In this document: positions 23,701 to 35,600 of the stretch, in pieces
Position numbering within the stretch: the first letter of the stretch is position 1
Layout of the letters: each line of letters opens with the position of its first letter
DNA from: Nipponacmea schrenckii
Lineage: Eukaryota > Mollusca > Gastropoda > Lottiidae
Direction: 5' to 3'
NCBI GenBank assembly: GCA_030562195.1
Contig: JAUJPP010000005.1
Coordinates: 38,613,106-38,677,105 of the forward strand
DNA length: 64,000 nt
The notes under the pieces: model-generated
The model's database searches: none
What the model saw: the letters and a program-made list of their open reading frames with translations, nothing else
What the model was told of the DNA's origin: nothing
Made by a program: the position numbers and the translations under genes

Positions 23701-24534
23701 TCAGCCCTATCAAACGGTTATTAAGTATAGTATCTACCTATCAATGATGGTGTAATAATATAGCCGGTATAAACCACGATTTTACTTTATAGATATCTAA
23801 AAAGTCACAATAAATCGGTTGGACACATCTTTCAAGTTATAGACGTCAATGTTAATTAAACGTACTAATATACAATCCTAAATGTAAGAAAAACGTTAAT
23901 TTTTCCTATTCCAACACTTGTTCACTGCATACAAAAACACTTGATCACTGCATCTACAAGAACACCTGTTCACTGCATTACAAGCAAGTTGCACCGTACA
24001 ATATGAATGTGTGTTTGATGTATTATTATATAAATTGGGTTGTGTCAAGAATTATAAATATCTTTAACTGAGTAAAAGTATCAAATGTTATGACATTATA
24101 AACCAACCTCAGGTCATTCATTTTTTTTAAATATCGCACAACAAATTTTAGTCACAATTAAAATCGAGAGAATAAAAAGCGAATGGAAAAGTGATGAGAG
24201 TCACTGAAGGTGAAGAAAAAGTAAATATAATTTATAAGAAATTTACCTAATTCGGTTTTTTGCAGGATTTTTTTGCACGTTTTTTGTTTTGAAATATATA
24301 TGCATCAAATGATTTCTATTTTTCAAAACTGTTCGTTGAGACTCCACATTAACGTTCCTGCATTTGTATGCAAACTCACAAAATTCTCTTCCCGATTGTC
24401 TTTTCTCCAAAAAAAAAAAGTAATAAAAAAATAATAAGACTTTAAAACATCATACCGTCATTCTTGCCTTTTCCTCCAGGTGCGAAAGTTTTTCCAAAAA
24501 GTACTATGAACAAAATATATCTGAATAAATACAT
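17745..24534 (-). CDS. lectin gene A: three C-type lectin-like domains, mucin-like stalk, membrane anchor (frameshifted)
   Basis: Nine coding exons, all with GT-AG borders and matching phases: 24456-24534, 23522-23678, 22897-22953, 22328-22497, 21098-21269, 20463-20674, 19584-19764, 19206-19474, 17745-18717. Exon 1 encodes a signal peptide (MYLFRYILFIVLFGKTFA). Exons 2-4, 5-6 and 7-8 each encode one C-type lectin-like domain, seen from 'CYW' starts, paired Cys residues and the 'WIGI' motif. EPN, QPD and WND calcium/sugar motifs are absent. Exon 9 encodes a TTE-rich stalk, a 'CLCPC' juxtamembrane segment, a TM helix and a KRRM tail. One g is missing in the repeat near 18269, so the frame ends at 18245 (589 residues) before the TM helix. 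The total exon length, 2270 nt, is one short of a multiple of three. Either a real mutation giving a secreted form, a pseudogenising change, or a sequence error. Ligand unknown; a role in surface recognition or immunity is inference. Confidence 0.85.
20015..20445. repeat. about 400-bp inverted-repeat segment in intron 6 of lectin gene A
   Basis: 'tcgaaacgatcttagtgcta' at about 20028-20047 recurs inverted near 20410-20435 with one or two mismatches. Between them on the plus strand a 93-codon frame (19955-20236) starts with Met and ends 'VAIFTTSKSVYMMFVD'; no family was recognised. It may be a transposon insertion with a relic gene. No target duplication could be defined. Confidence 0.4.
22125..22245 (+). 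repeat. dispersed repeat family 1, copy in intron 4 of gene A
   Basis: About 120 bp beginning 'gtggaattgcaaagt' and ending 'aaaacctctttacaattt'. Two further copies are at 23208-23330 and 51785-51900. Shared core: 'tgattga.(a)attagaat.g..caaat.g'. Confidence 0.6.
22560..22800. repeat. degenerate 'aatagca..accagtggca' repeat in intron 3 of gene A
   Basis: The pattern 'caatagcaacaccagtggca' plus 'tctgacat' recurs four to five times with heavy divergence at roughly 55-60-bp spacing. Appears to be an old minisatellite; no coding frame crosses it. Confidence 0.4.
23208..23330 (+). repeat. dispersed repeat family 1, copy in intron 2 of gene A
   Basis: Second copy ('gtggaattgcatgaacc' through 'agaaaacctctttatactcc'). 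It is closer to the 51785 copy than to the 22125 copy by eye. Confidence 0.6.
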
Positions 24535-24851
24535 AATATCAAGTCGCAGACAAAAACTCAACTGGTTTGTACTTCTACAAAACTTGAGTGATATATTCTT
24601 GATTTTTTATTGATTTCAAATGCTTTGTTATATGTCTGACAAGCATTTTATTTATTTATACAAAGAAAAGATTCTCTTTTGATTTCTTCGGCTAAGTTCA
24701 GGATTGGAATTAACAGGAGCCATTGCCCGCAAAAATGGAAATATCCCTCCCATTGTCTCCTCTATTTTTGCCTGCAAACACATTTTGGTCGTCTAAAAGA
24801 GTTAAAGAGGGTTCAACATCCGTATTGTACTTAAAACGGATTGTTATTTAA

Positions 24852-24964
24852 CGGATATTAGACAGTTTCTACAGCAAGAAACAAATCCTGTTACAGGAAG
24901 TTACAAGTCGACATCGATTCAAAAAATAAATACCTTAAAGTTGACCGTTATAGTCTTTTCTATA
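24852..24964 (-). promoter_or_regulatory. 113-bp upstream block shared identically with gene B
   Basis: Every base from 24852 to 24964 matches 37753-37865 as I read them, while the flanks fall to roughly 80% similarity or less. It lies 318 bp upstream of the gene A start codon. On the gene strand it contains 'tatttattttttg' and 'gaatcgatgtcgac'. Candidate promoter or 5' untranslated exon; a recent gene-conversion tract is the alternative. Confidence 0.5.
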
Positions 24965-25129
24965 TAAGGCCAACCGTCACAATAAAGAGGTTATTTTCTT
25001 ACTCCTGAAAGGAAAAACGATGATAATATTTTCTAATTCTCAATTCACACTGTCATCGATATATAACTGGATCAAAAGGCAGACCAATCGTAAATCACTT
25101 CTACTAACACTACAGTCACTGCATTCAAG

Positions 25130-25440
25130 ATCTAGAATATTTATAGACTCCGAAATATCTAAATGTTATTATATAGGGTGTGTTTTGCCACTTTGATAAC
25201 AAGAGAATGCCTCTGTGTAATTTTACGAATTCAGGATAGTTTTTGTGCAAATTGTACTCAGCTCAACAGAATCTTGTATTTGACCTGTGTGGCTGGGGTT
25301 TGGGAACAGCAAAGTAATCGGGAGTTAGTTCTTTTTGTCGAGTTCAATATATAAAGATGTATGGATACCTATCATGATGGAAAACAGTGTAAATTTCGCT
25401 TTATTCGAAGTCAGGAAAATATAACAATAGCTTTTTCTAT
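25130..25440. repeat. upstream part of the lectin-gene duplication unit (copy A)
   Basis: Matches 38170-38390: 'caaattg.actcagctcaacag' and 'gatggaaaacagtgtaaatt' are shared. Copy B keeps an 86-codon frame on the plus strand (38200-38460), but copy A is frameshifted by a gap of about 7 bp, so a gene is not supported. The match marks the outer limit of the duplicated block. Confidence 0.6.
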
Positions 25441-25541
25441 TGTCTTCAAAGAGATAATCACCTCATCTATAAAAGTTACAATAAATATCTCTGAATATTG
25501 CATGAATTTCTTTCATAGATCTTTATTTAAAAGTATAATAA

Positions 25542-26263
25542 CAGGCCCGTAACCAGCTCTATGTGCCAAGGGAGGCTACTGCATTTGTCAGGAGTTGACC
25601 GTAATTGTAAGGGGGTGGTCACAGTACTTATTACTTTTAGAAAAAAGGGGGGGGGTCAGTAAAGGTAAAAATTACATTATACTTAAAATAACATTCAATT
25701 CTGATTTAATTCAAGGATTATGAAAAATAAAATTAATTAAGGAAGAAGAGGGGGGGGGCTGATTAAAGATTACATAAACGACTGTTGTTAGTATCAGAGG
25801 GTTTTATTAATAGAGAATACATTGTTTTAGTTGAAGCGTTTTAATAACTAAATATGAATAAAGTTATGCACATTAATAATTACAGTTTGATATCATATGC
25901 ATGTGATTGTTACTTCTGTTGATGATAGCTTCATGAAGTATCCTGGTTTTATCAATAGGCTTATTGATTGTCAATTTGGTGTTTTCAAAATTGCATAAAC
26001 TTTGCCTTACCATTGATTGTTGTTTCAGAAAGCTGTCTTTATATATATTGTACCCACAATTGCTAAATGCCATTGAAAGATCTTAAAAATTCTCAATTAA
26101 AGACAAAATTTATCTCTTTCAGCTCTAATATATAATTACATATATACATTGCAGATTGTGACTGCTTTTAGCTTTAATTGATTTTTTTTAGAATTTTTAA
26201 GGGAAGCGCGCGAAAAGATTTTTCAGGGGGTGGGGGCACTGCGCTCCCCTAGTTACGGGCCTT
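25542..26263. mobile_element. hAT-like non-autonomous element, 722 bp
   Basis: Termini 'caggcccgtaaccag' and the complement of 'aaggcccgtaactag' form inverted repeats. The 8-bp flanks 'tataataa' (25534-25541) and 'tatactaa' (26264-26271) match at seven of eight. Related to 13535-14090, in opposite orientation, including G-runs near the ends and a similar short frame (25873-26073, minus) with 'NFENT..' and 'LHEA' shared. It sits at the edge of the lectin duplication unit and is missing from the corresponding place next to copy B. Confidence 0.75.
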
Positions 26264-26271
26264 TATACTAA

Positions 26272-27120
26272 TAATTAACAGATCCAGAACAATTCTATAA
26301 CTTAGAGTTTTACGATGTATGATTTCCGTACAACTTTTAATTATCAGTTGGACAAAAAGGTCTGCAAGGTTATAATATAACATAATTATGTGAATGGTCT
26401 AGGGAAATACCAAATATCTCATTTATTTACAGTTATTTTATCAGTTGGTTCGATTTTCTAGAATATAATCATATCAAATTAATTGTCTTAACGCCAACAC
26501 TCTTCTATGAAAATAGCAACCAGCAGTAAAACCATTTCGAAATAACAATATTTTGGTGTTTTAAAAACATTTTTTATTTATCAAAACAATTGGTTCGACC
26601 CGACACGCATATTTCCAGGAATAACGCTTTTAACCTAGTAGGCTAGGAAAAGGGGAAAGGAAAAGAAAACTATAATAAAGTCATCAACATAAAATTTTTA
26701 AACCCCTTGTGGGGGATCTAGGGGGCCTTATGCAGAGGATAATTTGTCTGGCAGTTGGGAATTAATACTCTGCCGTTAGTCAAACGAACTTGGTGGTTTT
26801 ATGCGGTACCCATACATGGCTAACCAACCGCATTTCTAGCTGCCAAAAGCAGCAGGGAGTCCCTGTCAGACATTCATATCTGCAGATGCGAGGTTGCATG
26901 GCATGTACCCCTTTTCACAGATATTGGTACCTCGTGCCCCGGGCTGCTGCTCTATAAGAAGATAGCAACCTGATCTCAACAATGGCAAAGGTGATATATT
27001 GCCAGCAGACCCGTAACAAGCCCCGCCACCCACTATCATCGAAACGAATCTATTCCCTTGCCTTTATCTCCGACAACATTGTAGTTTTAAAGCCAAACTC
27101 AAGTAGAAGAAGGTTGAACT
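26272..27120. other. intergenic, no gene seen
   Basis: Between the two lectin genes. From about 26690 the DNA becomes noticeably richer in G and C ('ccccttgtgggggatc', 'gtaccccttttcac'), but no frame or RNA fold was recognised. Possibly an unrecognised repeat. Confidence 0.35.
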
Positions 27121-27124
27121 AAAC

Positions 27125-27330
27125 TACGTTCGCGCCACTCTTACGTTAACGTGATGTGGATATGGCGGGTAAACAATTCCTCCTGAGCCTTCTGATTGGC
27201 TCCTTTTATGATATGACAATAAAGCGGGAAAATGAGAGCGCAGTGATTGGCTAATCGAAATCACGTGTTCAATTCTGGTATCTGATGTCAGCGTCTGAAA
27301 CTTCATGTGTCTCACTGGAGCAGGACATTA
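27125..27330. promoter_or_regulatory. orphan promoter-like cluster (CCAAT, E2F-like, E-box)
   Basis: Within 200 bp: two 'gattggct' sequences (inverted CCAAT boxes, near 27191 and 27244), 'aagcgggaaaatg' (E2F-like, near 27224), 'cacgtg' (near 27263) and the palindrome 'acgttaacgt' (27143). This combination is typical of cell-cycle or histone-type promoters. No first exon or coding frame was identified on either side, so it may be a relic or chance. Confidence 0.3.
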
Positions 27331-28689
27331 ACCAAAGAAATTTGAGATTTTCAAGTTTTTTATAACGTAAGTTTTGGTTCACCTCAGTATTTGTGTATTC
27401 TTTTGGTATGAACTACTTATTGTAGACTCAAGCTGTGAATAATCTAAGTTTCGGTTTCCCTGTTGTTTAGCATTATACGCCCTGAGATATATCAGTTCAA
27501 CGTGGGGAATAATAAATCTACACTGTACAAGTATATAGTCAGCAGCGTCCACTACTAACTAGATCACTGCGCCGATCTAAGAAATAGAAAGGTATCCGAT
27601 GTCATTGTTAGACATAGCACCGAATCAGCCACAAAATGGAAAAAATTATTTATTACTCAAGACCTGTAGAGCCTTTTTAAATTAATTTTAATTTTCATTT
27701 GTAACAATTTACGTGCAAAGGCGGTCCTCGAGACCTGGAACAAAGAATTTGCAACTCTACGTCTCCACTCCTACTGTCTTTAGCATCCATTTAATCTATT
27801 GAAATGTTCTATTAGTAAGAATAATTCGGCTTGATCATACGTTAACCCATGTTCCTAATAAAGCCACGATTTGATATATACATAAACCAACTTGGGTTCA
27901 TGTGTATATATCCAATCGTCGCTTTAGGACCATGACAACTTAAACGAATGTGGGCAGTAATGACGACAGAAATGATTTTTAGTTCAGAGACTTACATCGA
28001 AGCCATGCATTATTTTTTTTATTAAATTTGTTTAATTAAAAGTATTATTAGAGATATAATAGATTACCATGAAGGAATCTGTTCATACGACTCGTTTTTG
28101 ATGGGCAATCAGCCTAGAATTTTGGGCAAGTTTCAAAGCGTTGGTTCCATATTTCTGCCTCAATTCAAAGTTCTGTTATTCAACCAAACTCATCGATTTT
28201 GAAAATAATATTTAAATAATTATTATTTCAAATATTCGAGACTTGTGTCGGGGCTCTTTTTTTGCAACGTAACATGGGCTAAAATATTGTTTAAGCTTAT
28301 AGGGTTTTGCATATATCAACAATTGTATCTTTGTCATGCGACACTATAACCACATGTACCTCAGTATACGAGTTAAAACTTAAAGGGATAATAGGGGTTA
28401 GCATACACTCGTCCTACGTCTAATATTTGTGTTTTATATTGAGTATCGGTTAAATAAGTATGTATTCCACACTTGATGAATTTTCAAAAAGCGAGAATAT
28501 ATGATCACTGTCTCATTATCCGCAAATCTAGTCATAATTACAAATTATTTCAGAATTGTTTTATAAATTTATGGTCATGAGCATATTATTTTCTTTAGTA
28601 GATACGAAGTGAAATTCCTATATATTGCTGTTAAATGAACAGTGGTGCAGATAAAATATCAAGTGGTGAAAAAGAATCAGGACTCACAT
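27331..28689. other. intergenic, no gene seen
   Basis: AT-rich spacer. No repeat structure or coding block recognised. Confidence 0.35.
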
Positions 28690-29260
28690 ACAATGGGGCT
28701 GCATGGTGATATAAGGGGGGGGGGGATTGCCTGAACCCCACTTGCCCCCAGATATTTTTGTCAGTTCTTGCATATTAACTTTTAACTGAGTGTTAACAAG
28801 TTTCTCTGTAAATTTGGATCATTTAGTTTCAAAGTTTTCATACAATGGGATAGAAATAACCCTATTTTTAAAGGGCGTCTGACCACCCCTTACCCCTGAA
28901 ATTTTTATCAGTTTAAGAATATTTTATTTCTTCAAGTTGTCTACTACCTTGATATATTGGTATTTTGATAAAAGAAAAACTGGTCCATATAGGTGGCGGG
29001 ATGTTATCTTCCCCTTTTGGGGCTTTTTTTTGACGGACTGACCTAGGGTTACCCCAGTATTATTATTTTGTCAGCTATGCATTTTTCTCATTAATTATAT
29101 CATATATATCAAGTGGACAAATTTTTATCCGCGTGCAGCATGAGGTGAAAAGTGATCATTTTTGGTCAATTTCAGGGGTGGATGGGGTCAGCTGACAATG
29201 ATTTTTGTGATAAGTGACATATCGGCAATATGTCTGAAGTGTCAAACCTTCTATGCTCAA
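28690..29260. repeat. degenerate tandem repeat of about 130-150 bp with G/C runs
   Basis: Four imperfect units each pair a C/G-rich portion ('gaaccccacttgccccc', 'gaccaccccttacccctg', 'ctagggttaccccag', 'ggggtggatggggtcag') with 'tttttgtcag'-like text and an AT-rich part. Divergence is high and the period is approximate. Confidence 0.4.
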
Positions 29261-29671
29261 TGGGGTGGAATGACCCGTAGCGAGCTCCCGTACTATAAAG
29301 ATACCAATACCCCAGTTCAGAATAGGGAATTGACCAACTGATTGAATTAAAAAATCATTAAATGAAAACGTCAAATATTCAAATTTATTTTTTGTTATTG
29401 AAATCTGGAAACTTAATGAATGGAATCGGTCTATTTCTTCAAGATCTTCGAATGCAGGAATAGACTTGGGGCACATGTAGACTTTAATAAATCAGAGCGA
29501 TTTCAGTTGAAGTGAATATTAAAAATATTAATCAAAAGGACGTAATACATAACATCAAGCCCAATTTAAAATAAAAACGTTTTTCAGCATGAGGGGAGAT
29601 TAATAAGATTTTAAAAATTAAATAACTTTTTTTTCATCCGTATTATATCCATATAATTTTTTTTTCACATG
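29261..29671. other. 3' flank of lectin gene B, no gene seen
   Basis: AT-rich. Would contain the 3' UTR of gene B. The flank is not similar to the 3' flank of gene A beyond the stop codon. Confidence 0.4.
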
Positions 29672-32600
29672 TCAGTGACAAAATCCAAAGGGATGGGTAA
29701 TATAACTCATCCTTCGTTTAATGTCCAAAAATATTTTGATAAGGTCTGCTACAACGAGAATAAGAAGAATGCCCATGATCACCACAACAGAAACTGTTCC
29801 AATGGTGGTTGAGGAGGCCCGCTTATCAGGCAAAGAAATCTTTTTCTGAGTGACTGCCGAGATACTTTGTTGAGGTAGAATCAATTTCTGTTTTGTTTCC
29901 TCTTGAAATCGTTCTATGGTTTGTTTATTTAGTGTCTGTTCTTGGTTCTTACGCCTCTTACATGGACATAAACAATTTATCGACCACGACTTCTTACTCT
30001 CTGGATCCACGATAATTTTATTACATTTGTCGTCCCTTGAAAGGGTCGGCTTTGTAAAGCCTATAGGTTTAAAAGTTGAGGGGTCTGGCACATTTGTCAT
30101 TAGAAGGGACGTTGTGGGTAATGTAGTAGGTTCTGTGGTTGTCAGAGTCTCTGTCGTAGGTTCTGTGGTTGTCAGAGTCTCTGTAATATGTTCTGTGGTT
30201 GTCAGAGTCTCTGTAGTAGGTTCTGTGGTTGTCAGAGTCTCTGTAGTAGGTTCTGTGGTTGTCAGAGTCTCTGTAGTAGGTTCTGTGGTTGTCAGAGTCT
30301 CTGTAGTAGGTTCTGTGGTTTCCTGAAGCTCTTTAGTAAGTTCTGTGGTTGTCAGAGTCTCTGTAGTAGGTTCTGTGGTTGTCAGAGTCTCTGTAGTAGG
30401 TTCATGGGTTGTCCGAGCCTCTGTCATCATTGGGGTTTCAGTATCTGTTACTGTAGTTGATATAAAACCTTTTTAAGATAATAAACAAACGAAAGGCGAG
30501 TTACATGACGTATGTCTTATATTAAATTTGTCAGTGAGTAAATCATTAAATAGTCCTGATCCTTAATGTGTCTTAACTAATAATAGACCGTTTAAAGGAA
30601 TAGTAGGTCTTAGAATTAACATACAATTTTAAACTTGGCCAAAAAGAGCTCGACTCATCAGTAAATATACCTGGTGCCTTAAATAACATAAGAAAGTAAA
30701 TAAATATATACAAAAAAAACTAAGTAATTATCCATAAAGAAGCATTTGATTTTGAAAAACGCTTAATAAATTGATTAAGCGTTTCTAAAAGATGACTTAG
30801 TTTATGTAAGTTTTCCAGATATTATGGGATTCTGTTACTTTATGAAACCAGGTAAGTTCACTGATGAGTATGTATAACTTTTCTTGAGAATTTTAAATTT
30901 TATGCTCATGCTTAGTATTTAATCATGCTTTCTTTGCTTGAGCTTGTCTCAGATCATCATGTATATACATATCAGACAGAAATGACTTTGCTTTGCGTTT
31001 TCCTATTCAAAGTACCATGATAATGGTGGTTCTCATGTCCATCCTAAAGATTCAATTCACATTTCGCAAAAAGAAGACATTTCTTTAGAACAAAAAAACT
31101 TACTAGAATCTTCTTTCATACACAGATTGCCTGCTAAAGAGGTTTCTCCAGATCCACCCCCACGACCCTTGGGAGCAGGTGTTGTTAAACCTGGAATGAC
31201 TGGTTCTGAACAATTTGTTGACCATTTATAATTATCATAAGCACTGAAAGTTACACAATTGTCTGGTGAGTTCACGGTTTGCCAATTGAACCAAATTTGT
31301 TCACCTATACTGTTATACCATGTACGTCTATTTGTTGTTATGCCGATCCACACAGAACTTTCACCCACGTCATGTCTGTAAAAAGAAATATCAATGAATT
31401 TTGTCATTAATAACAGCTGCCGATATAGGCTCACACAGCATTACATTTCTAGGAGCCTTAACTACGTAGTTTGAATCAAGGGAAATGACTCGCGAACAAG
31501 TTACTGAAAATTCGCGTAACTCACTCAACTCGAAATCCTAGATATCACTAATGAACAAAGTTCATCGCGATTTTATCAAAGATTTAGTCTCAATCTTTTT
31601 TACAAGTAAATTCTAATGCAATGTGGCTAAAATAAGTCCAATAAAGAATTCTAACCAATGTACATATATATAGTAATAGAAATGGGACATTAAATAGATG
31701 TCAATATTTATCAAAATCGGCCATTATCGCATGGAAATATGTGAACACATTTTGTGATATTACACGAAAATGAGGCGTTAATCAATGAAAACTTTTCAGA
31801 TGATGAAAATTGTATGGTAAAACTTACAAATAATCGTCTAAAATAATTTGTTCCTCTTTGTTTTTCCCATATGATAAAAATCCCCCAGTATTTTCACAAA
31901 GTTGTTTAGCGGATTCCATGCTTGCAACTCTCGATGTTAACCAATAGCAGTGGTTATTGATACTCATTTCTGTGGCTGTGTTGTTTTGTGGACAATCCTT
32001 ACCTGTAGAATGTATAAAAACATGAACGAACTAATGACTGGTAAATTTAAAACTTTTGACCGAAAATTGCCTCCTGTAAAGAAAATTTCAAAAACATGCA
32101 ATTTACAAACCCATGCTTAGATTTTTATCTGTGCTAATTATTCTGACACTATACAGTACAATACGCTGAAATTGTTAACCACAAATTCAGGGTACGGTAA
32201 GTATTCAAAAATTACCTCTCTCGAAATCTTTTGCACATAACCCAGCATAGTGATTACCGTTACTGCAATCTACAGCTCTCCAGTTATAAATACTATTCGA
32301 ATATGACATTACAGCACATTTTTTTTTATCGATGTCTTTTTCCCAGAAATGATTCTTGATAATTTGTCCAGCGTATAAATCATACCACAACATACCGACT
32401 AAACCAACTAAGAACTTATCCCCCCTGAAAACAAGCAAAGTGGTGTATAAATATGCTAAGTATTTGTTCTTTTATTGAACTTTATGCAAATGAAATATGA
32501 GGACCCCTTGACTTACTCTAAGGAAAACTGATTACGTTGCGTGTTCGGCATGAATGGAATAAGGTAAAGGGGTATATTATGTGTTATAAGGTTAGAACAC

Positions 32601-35600
32601 AATTTGTTGTTTCTCTGATATTTTCATTCTAGATTATACACTATGAGGTTTTCTACCAAAGGGCTGTCCCGATACAAAATTGTAAATTAATTTCAAGAAT
32701 ATCTTTTCTCAGTTATTCGTTATGATTAAGTATTTTTCAGCATTCCATTTTTAAAGCAGCAAGGCAGCAGAGCGCAACACTTCAAAAAATTGACATTCAT
32801 GGGGAATTAGGGTGATGCCCCCAAACTTTCAATTGATTTTTACTTTTTAATATACAAAATCCCATATACTTTGACTCAAATTCCGAACGCAATCTATCAA
32901 ATACATTTTCACTTTCAGGAACTGCTAAAGTACCACCAAGACCAACACAATCTTCTTCCTTTGCGTAAATTGATCTGGAATCAACTTTCCGCTCCGGTTT
33001 TGTCCAGTAGCATTTGTTCAGGATCTTAATCTCACTATGGCATACTGTAAAAATGATATATGTCACTGAAATAGTTATTCGTAATCAATCATATTTTTTT
33101 GTTCAATATTGTGTAAACACAACTGAAACATAAGATATTATGATAAGCCTATTCAAATTTTTAAAAATGGGTTCCCTTATTAATTAGAGCCAAAGTAAGC
33201 TTACTAATTGATTAATTGGGGTTTCTAATGAATAATCCATGTATTTTCAAGTTCAAAAGTCCTATGTGGACGAAGAAATGCTTGTGGAATCCATTTGAAT
33301 CTGATCTGCTTTGAAACGCTAAATTTAGACTCCGTGTTTGTTCACGTGACCAAATGACGTCATATGAATGAAGGCGTATAAGAATTGATTTTGTATTTTA
33401 TTAGTGAGTTCATTCATAATGTTTTTACAAAGTGATATTTAATTTATTGCCTTTTGCTAGAGGTAATAAATGGAATACCAAAATGCCATTGTTGTGGAAA
33501 ATATTAAGGAATGTGGGCAAGTACGCATGCGTGCATACTTAACAACCACAGCGTCCGGCGTACCGAATTAACAGACTGGATGATCTAAAACAAGATCAAC
33601 GACATTTGAACGACATTTGAGACTTGACGTACATACCTATAACAGTACCCTACCGAGGGAAATCCCGTCATAATTAGCCTAATTACGAGTTAATTAAGGA
33701 CTTGTAGGACCATCTGGTATTAGTCATTAGAACACCTCTACTTTCTGTTGATATAGGTATTACCGGCCCAATTATGGTATATATGTATATTTATGAAAAT
33801 AAGGGAACCCTTCTTTAAGTCTATGTACTTCAAGCATTATGCAGCTGAACAAAAACAAATATCGAATGTTGTCATGTAAAAACCGGAAGCAGATTTGTGA
33901 TCTTTCTTCAAAGCCCATGCTGGCTGGTAAAATCGGTATATCAATAGTTTTGATACAATATTTACTAAATCAACAAAGTTCACTGGTAACCTTTATTTTT
34001 TAAATGGATAGCCTCTGGTTATGATAAGATGAAACCAAAGGGAATTCCAATAGGGCTGAATATAACGTTTTCCCTTTCAAAGGGGTATACAAGAAAATCT
34101 GTTACCGATGCATAAACAAACAAAAAACTGTGTACACTGTGTAAGTCCGCATAGCAATAACAAGTTTGTCCTGAAAGAATCTACACTTTCAACTTTTATT
34201 TTTTCTTGCACTCATGTCAATGGATTAAATGCAATTTTAACAAAGATATCCTTGAAACATTCCTATTCATTCCAGTTCTATATGAATGCTTGTAAGCAAA
34301 TATAAATAAATGATATTTTGTTTTCGCGAAAAAACACCATTGTCATATTTGAGATCAGTGAAGGTTCATTGATATCGATTCACTATGATCAGTTATTTAG
34401 TTAAAAACAAAAATATGACAGAGATATGAAAAATATTATAGACACAAAGTGAAATAATCAAAGCAAAATCACTATGGATCTAAAGAACAGAAAAAGGAGA
34501 AAAAATCATAGAAAAAAAAACATAAACCAACAACCAGAAAATGGTTGTAATAAATCACTCATAGATAATAAATACTGAGAGTAATTAATTAAGTCATAAA
34601 CATGTTTGAAAATTGTAATTTTAATACGAAATCAAATCAAATCCGTATCGACGGAAAAATTACCATTACCGCACAGAAGCAAATTTATCGAATGATGTTT
34701 CAAAATGCAGAGTGTACGTACCTGAATTATTTGATGACTCACACAAATACATATCACCATTATCACAGTCTGTAGTCTTTAACACGCCTTTAGCCAATAA
34801 GACACAATTATTACCACTGTCAGATGGTGAGTTCAGTTTAGGATAAGTCCAATTCATTCGTTCACCATATAAGGTACGCCACTCATCCGTATCTCTGCAA
34901 AATAATAAAAATACCAAATTTTTTTTTTAGTTGATTCTTTGAAAAAGGGACAGATTTGCTTTGGGTATTTCGGAAGCTTTTGGATTGTCCTGTAGTGTAT
35001 TTTGAGTCATCGATTGATTTATTTTACATGGGTATTGAAATGACTTAAATTAGTTTTTAGAAAACTGTTATACTTACATTTGTGTTCCGTTAGAATAAAT
35101 TCCCAGATTTAGTCTTGAATATGTCCTAAAGAAGAAATGAAATGAAATTTTCATCTGACTTTGTGCTTGTGATTTGGCCATTGAAGTCCATGTAATATTA
35201 AGACGAGAAAACATTGGCAAATAATGACTAATGTGGAAATGGTTGAAGAAGAGTTGCATTATATATTGACATCAGTTTGAATTCTATATGGCACCTTGTT
35301 TGAGCATAAAGTAGGTCTATGGCAGATGCTTTACACATTCGTATTAAAGACTTCTGGTACGAAAACCTTTAAAGAGCCATTTTCACAAGCGAATATTTTA
35401 AAGACATCTTCTTAAGTGCTAAAATAGAAAAAATCGCATTTTGAGTTATAGATATAAACCAATCGAATTCATTATCATTATCCTGTAGCTTGCAGTTTAT
35501 TGTTTTAAAATTACTTACTATTAAATCAAACACGTAGTTTTAATTTCCGGAATTTATTTGATTAGTATGATTTAAACCATAGGATTATTAATTAAGAGAG

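Noticed and set aside
29916..30460. Plus-strand frames of 136 and 90 codons with Val/Ser and Cys/Gln repeats
   Set aside because: They are the opposite strand of the Thr-rich stalk repeat in exon 9 of lectin gene B.
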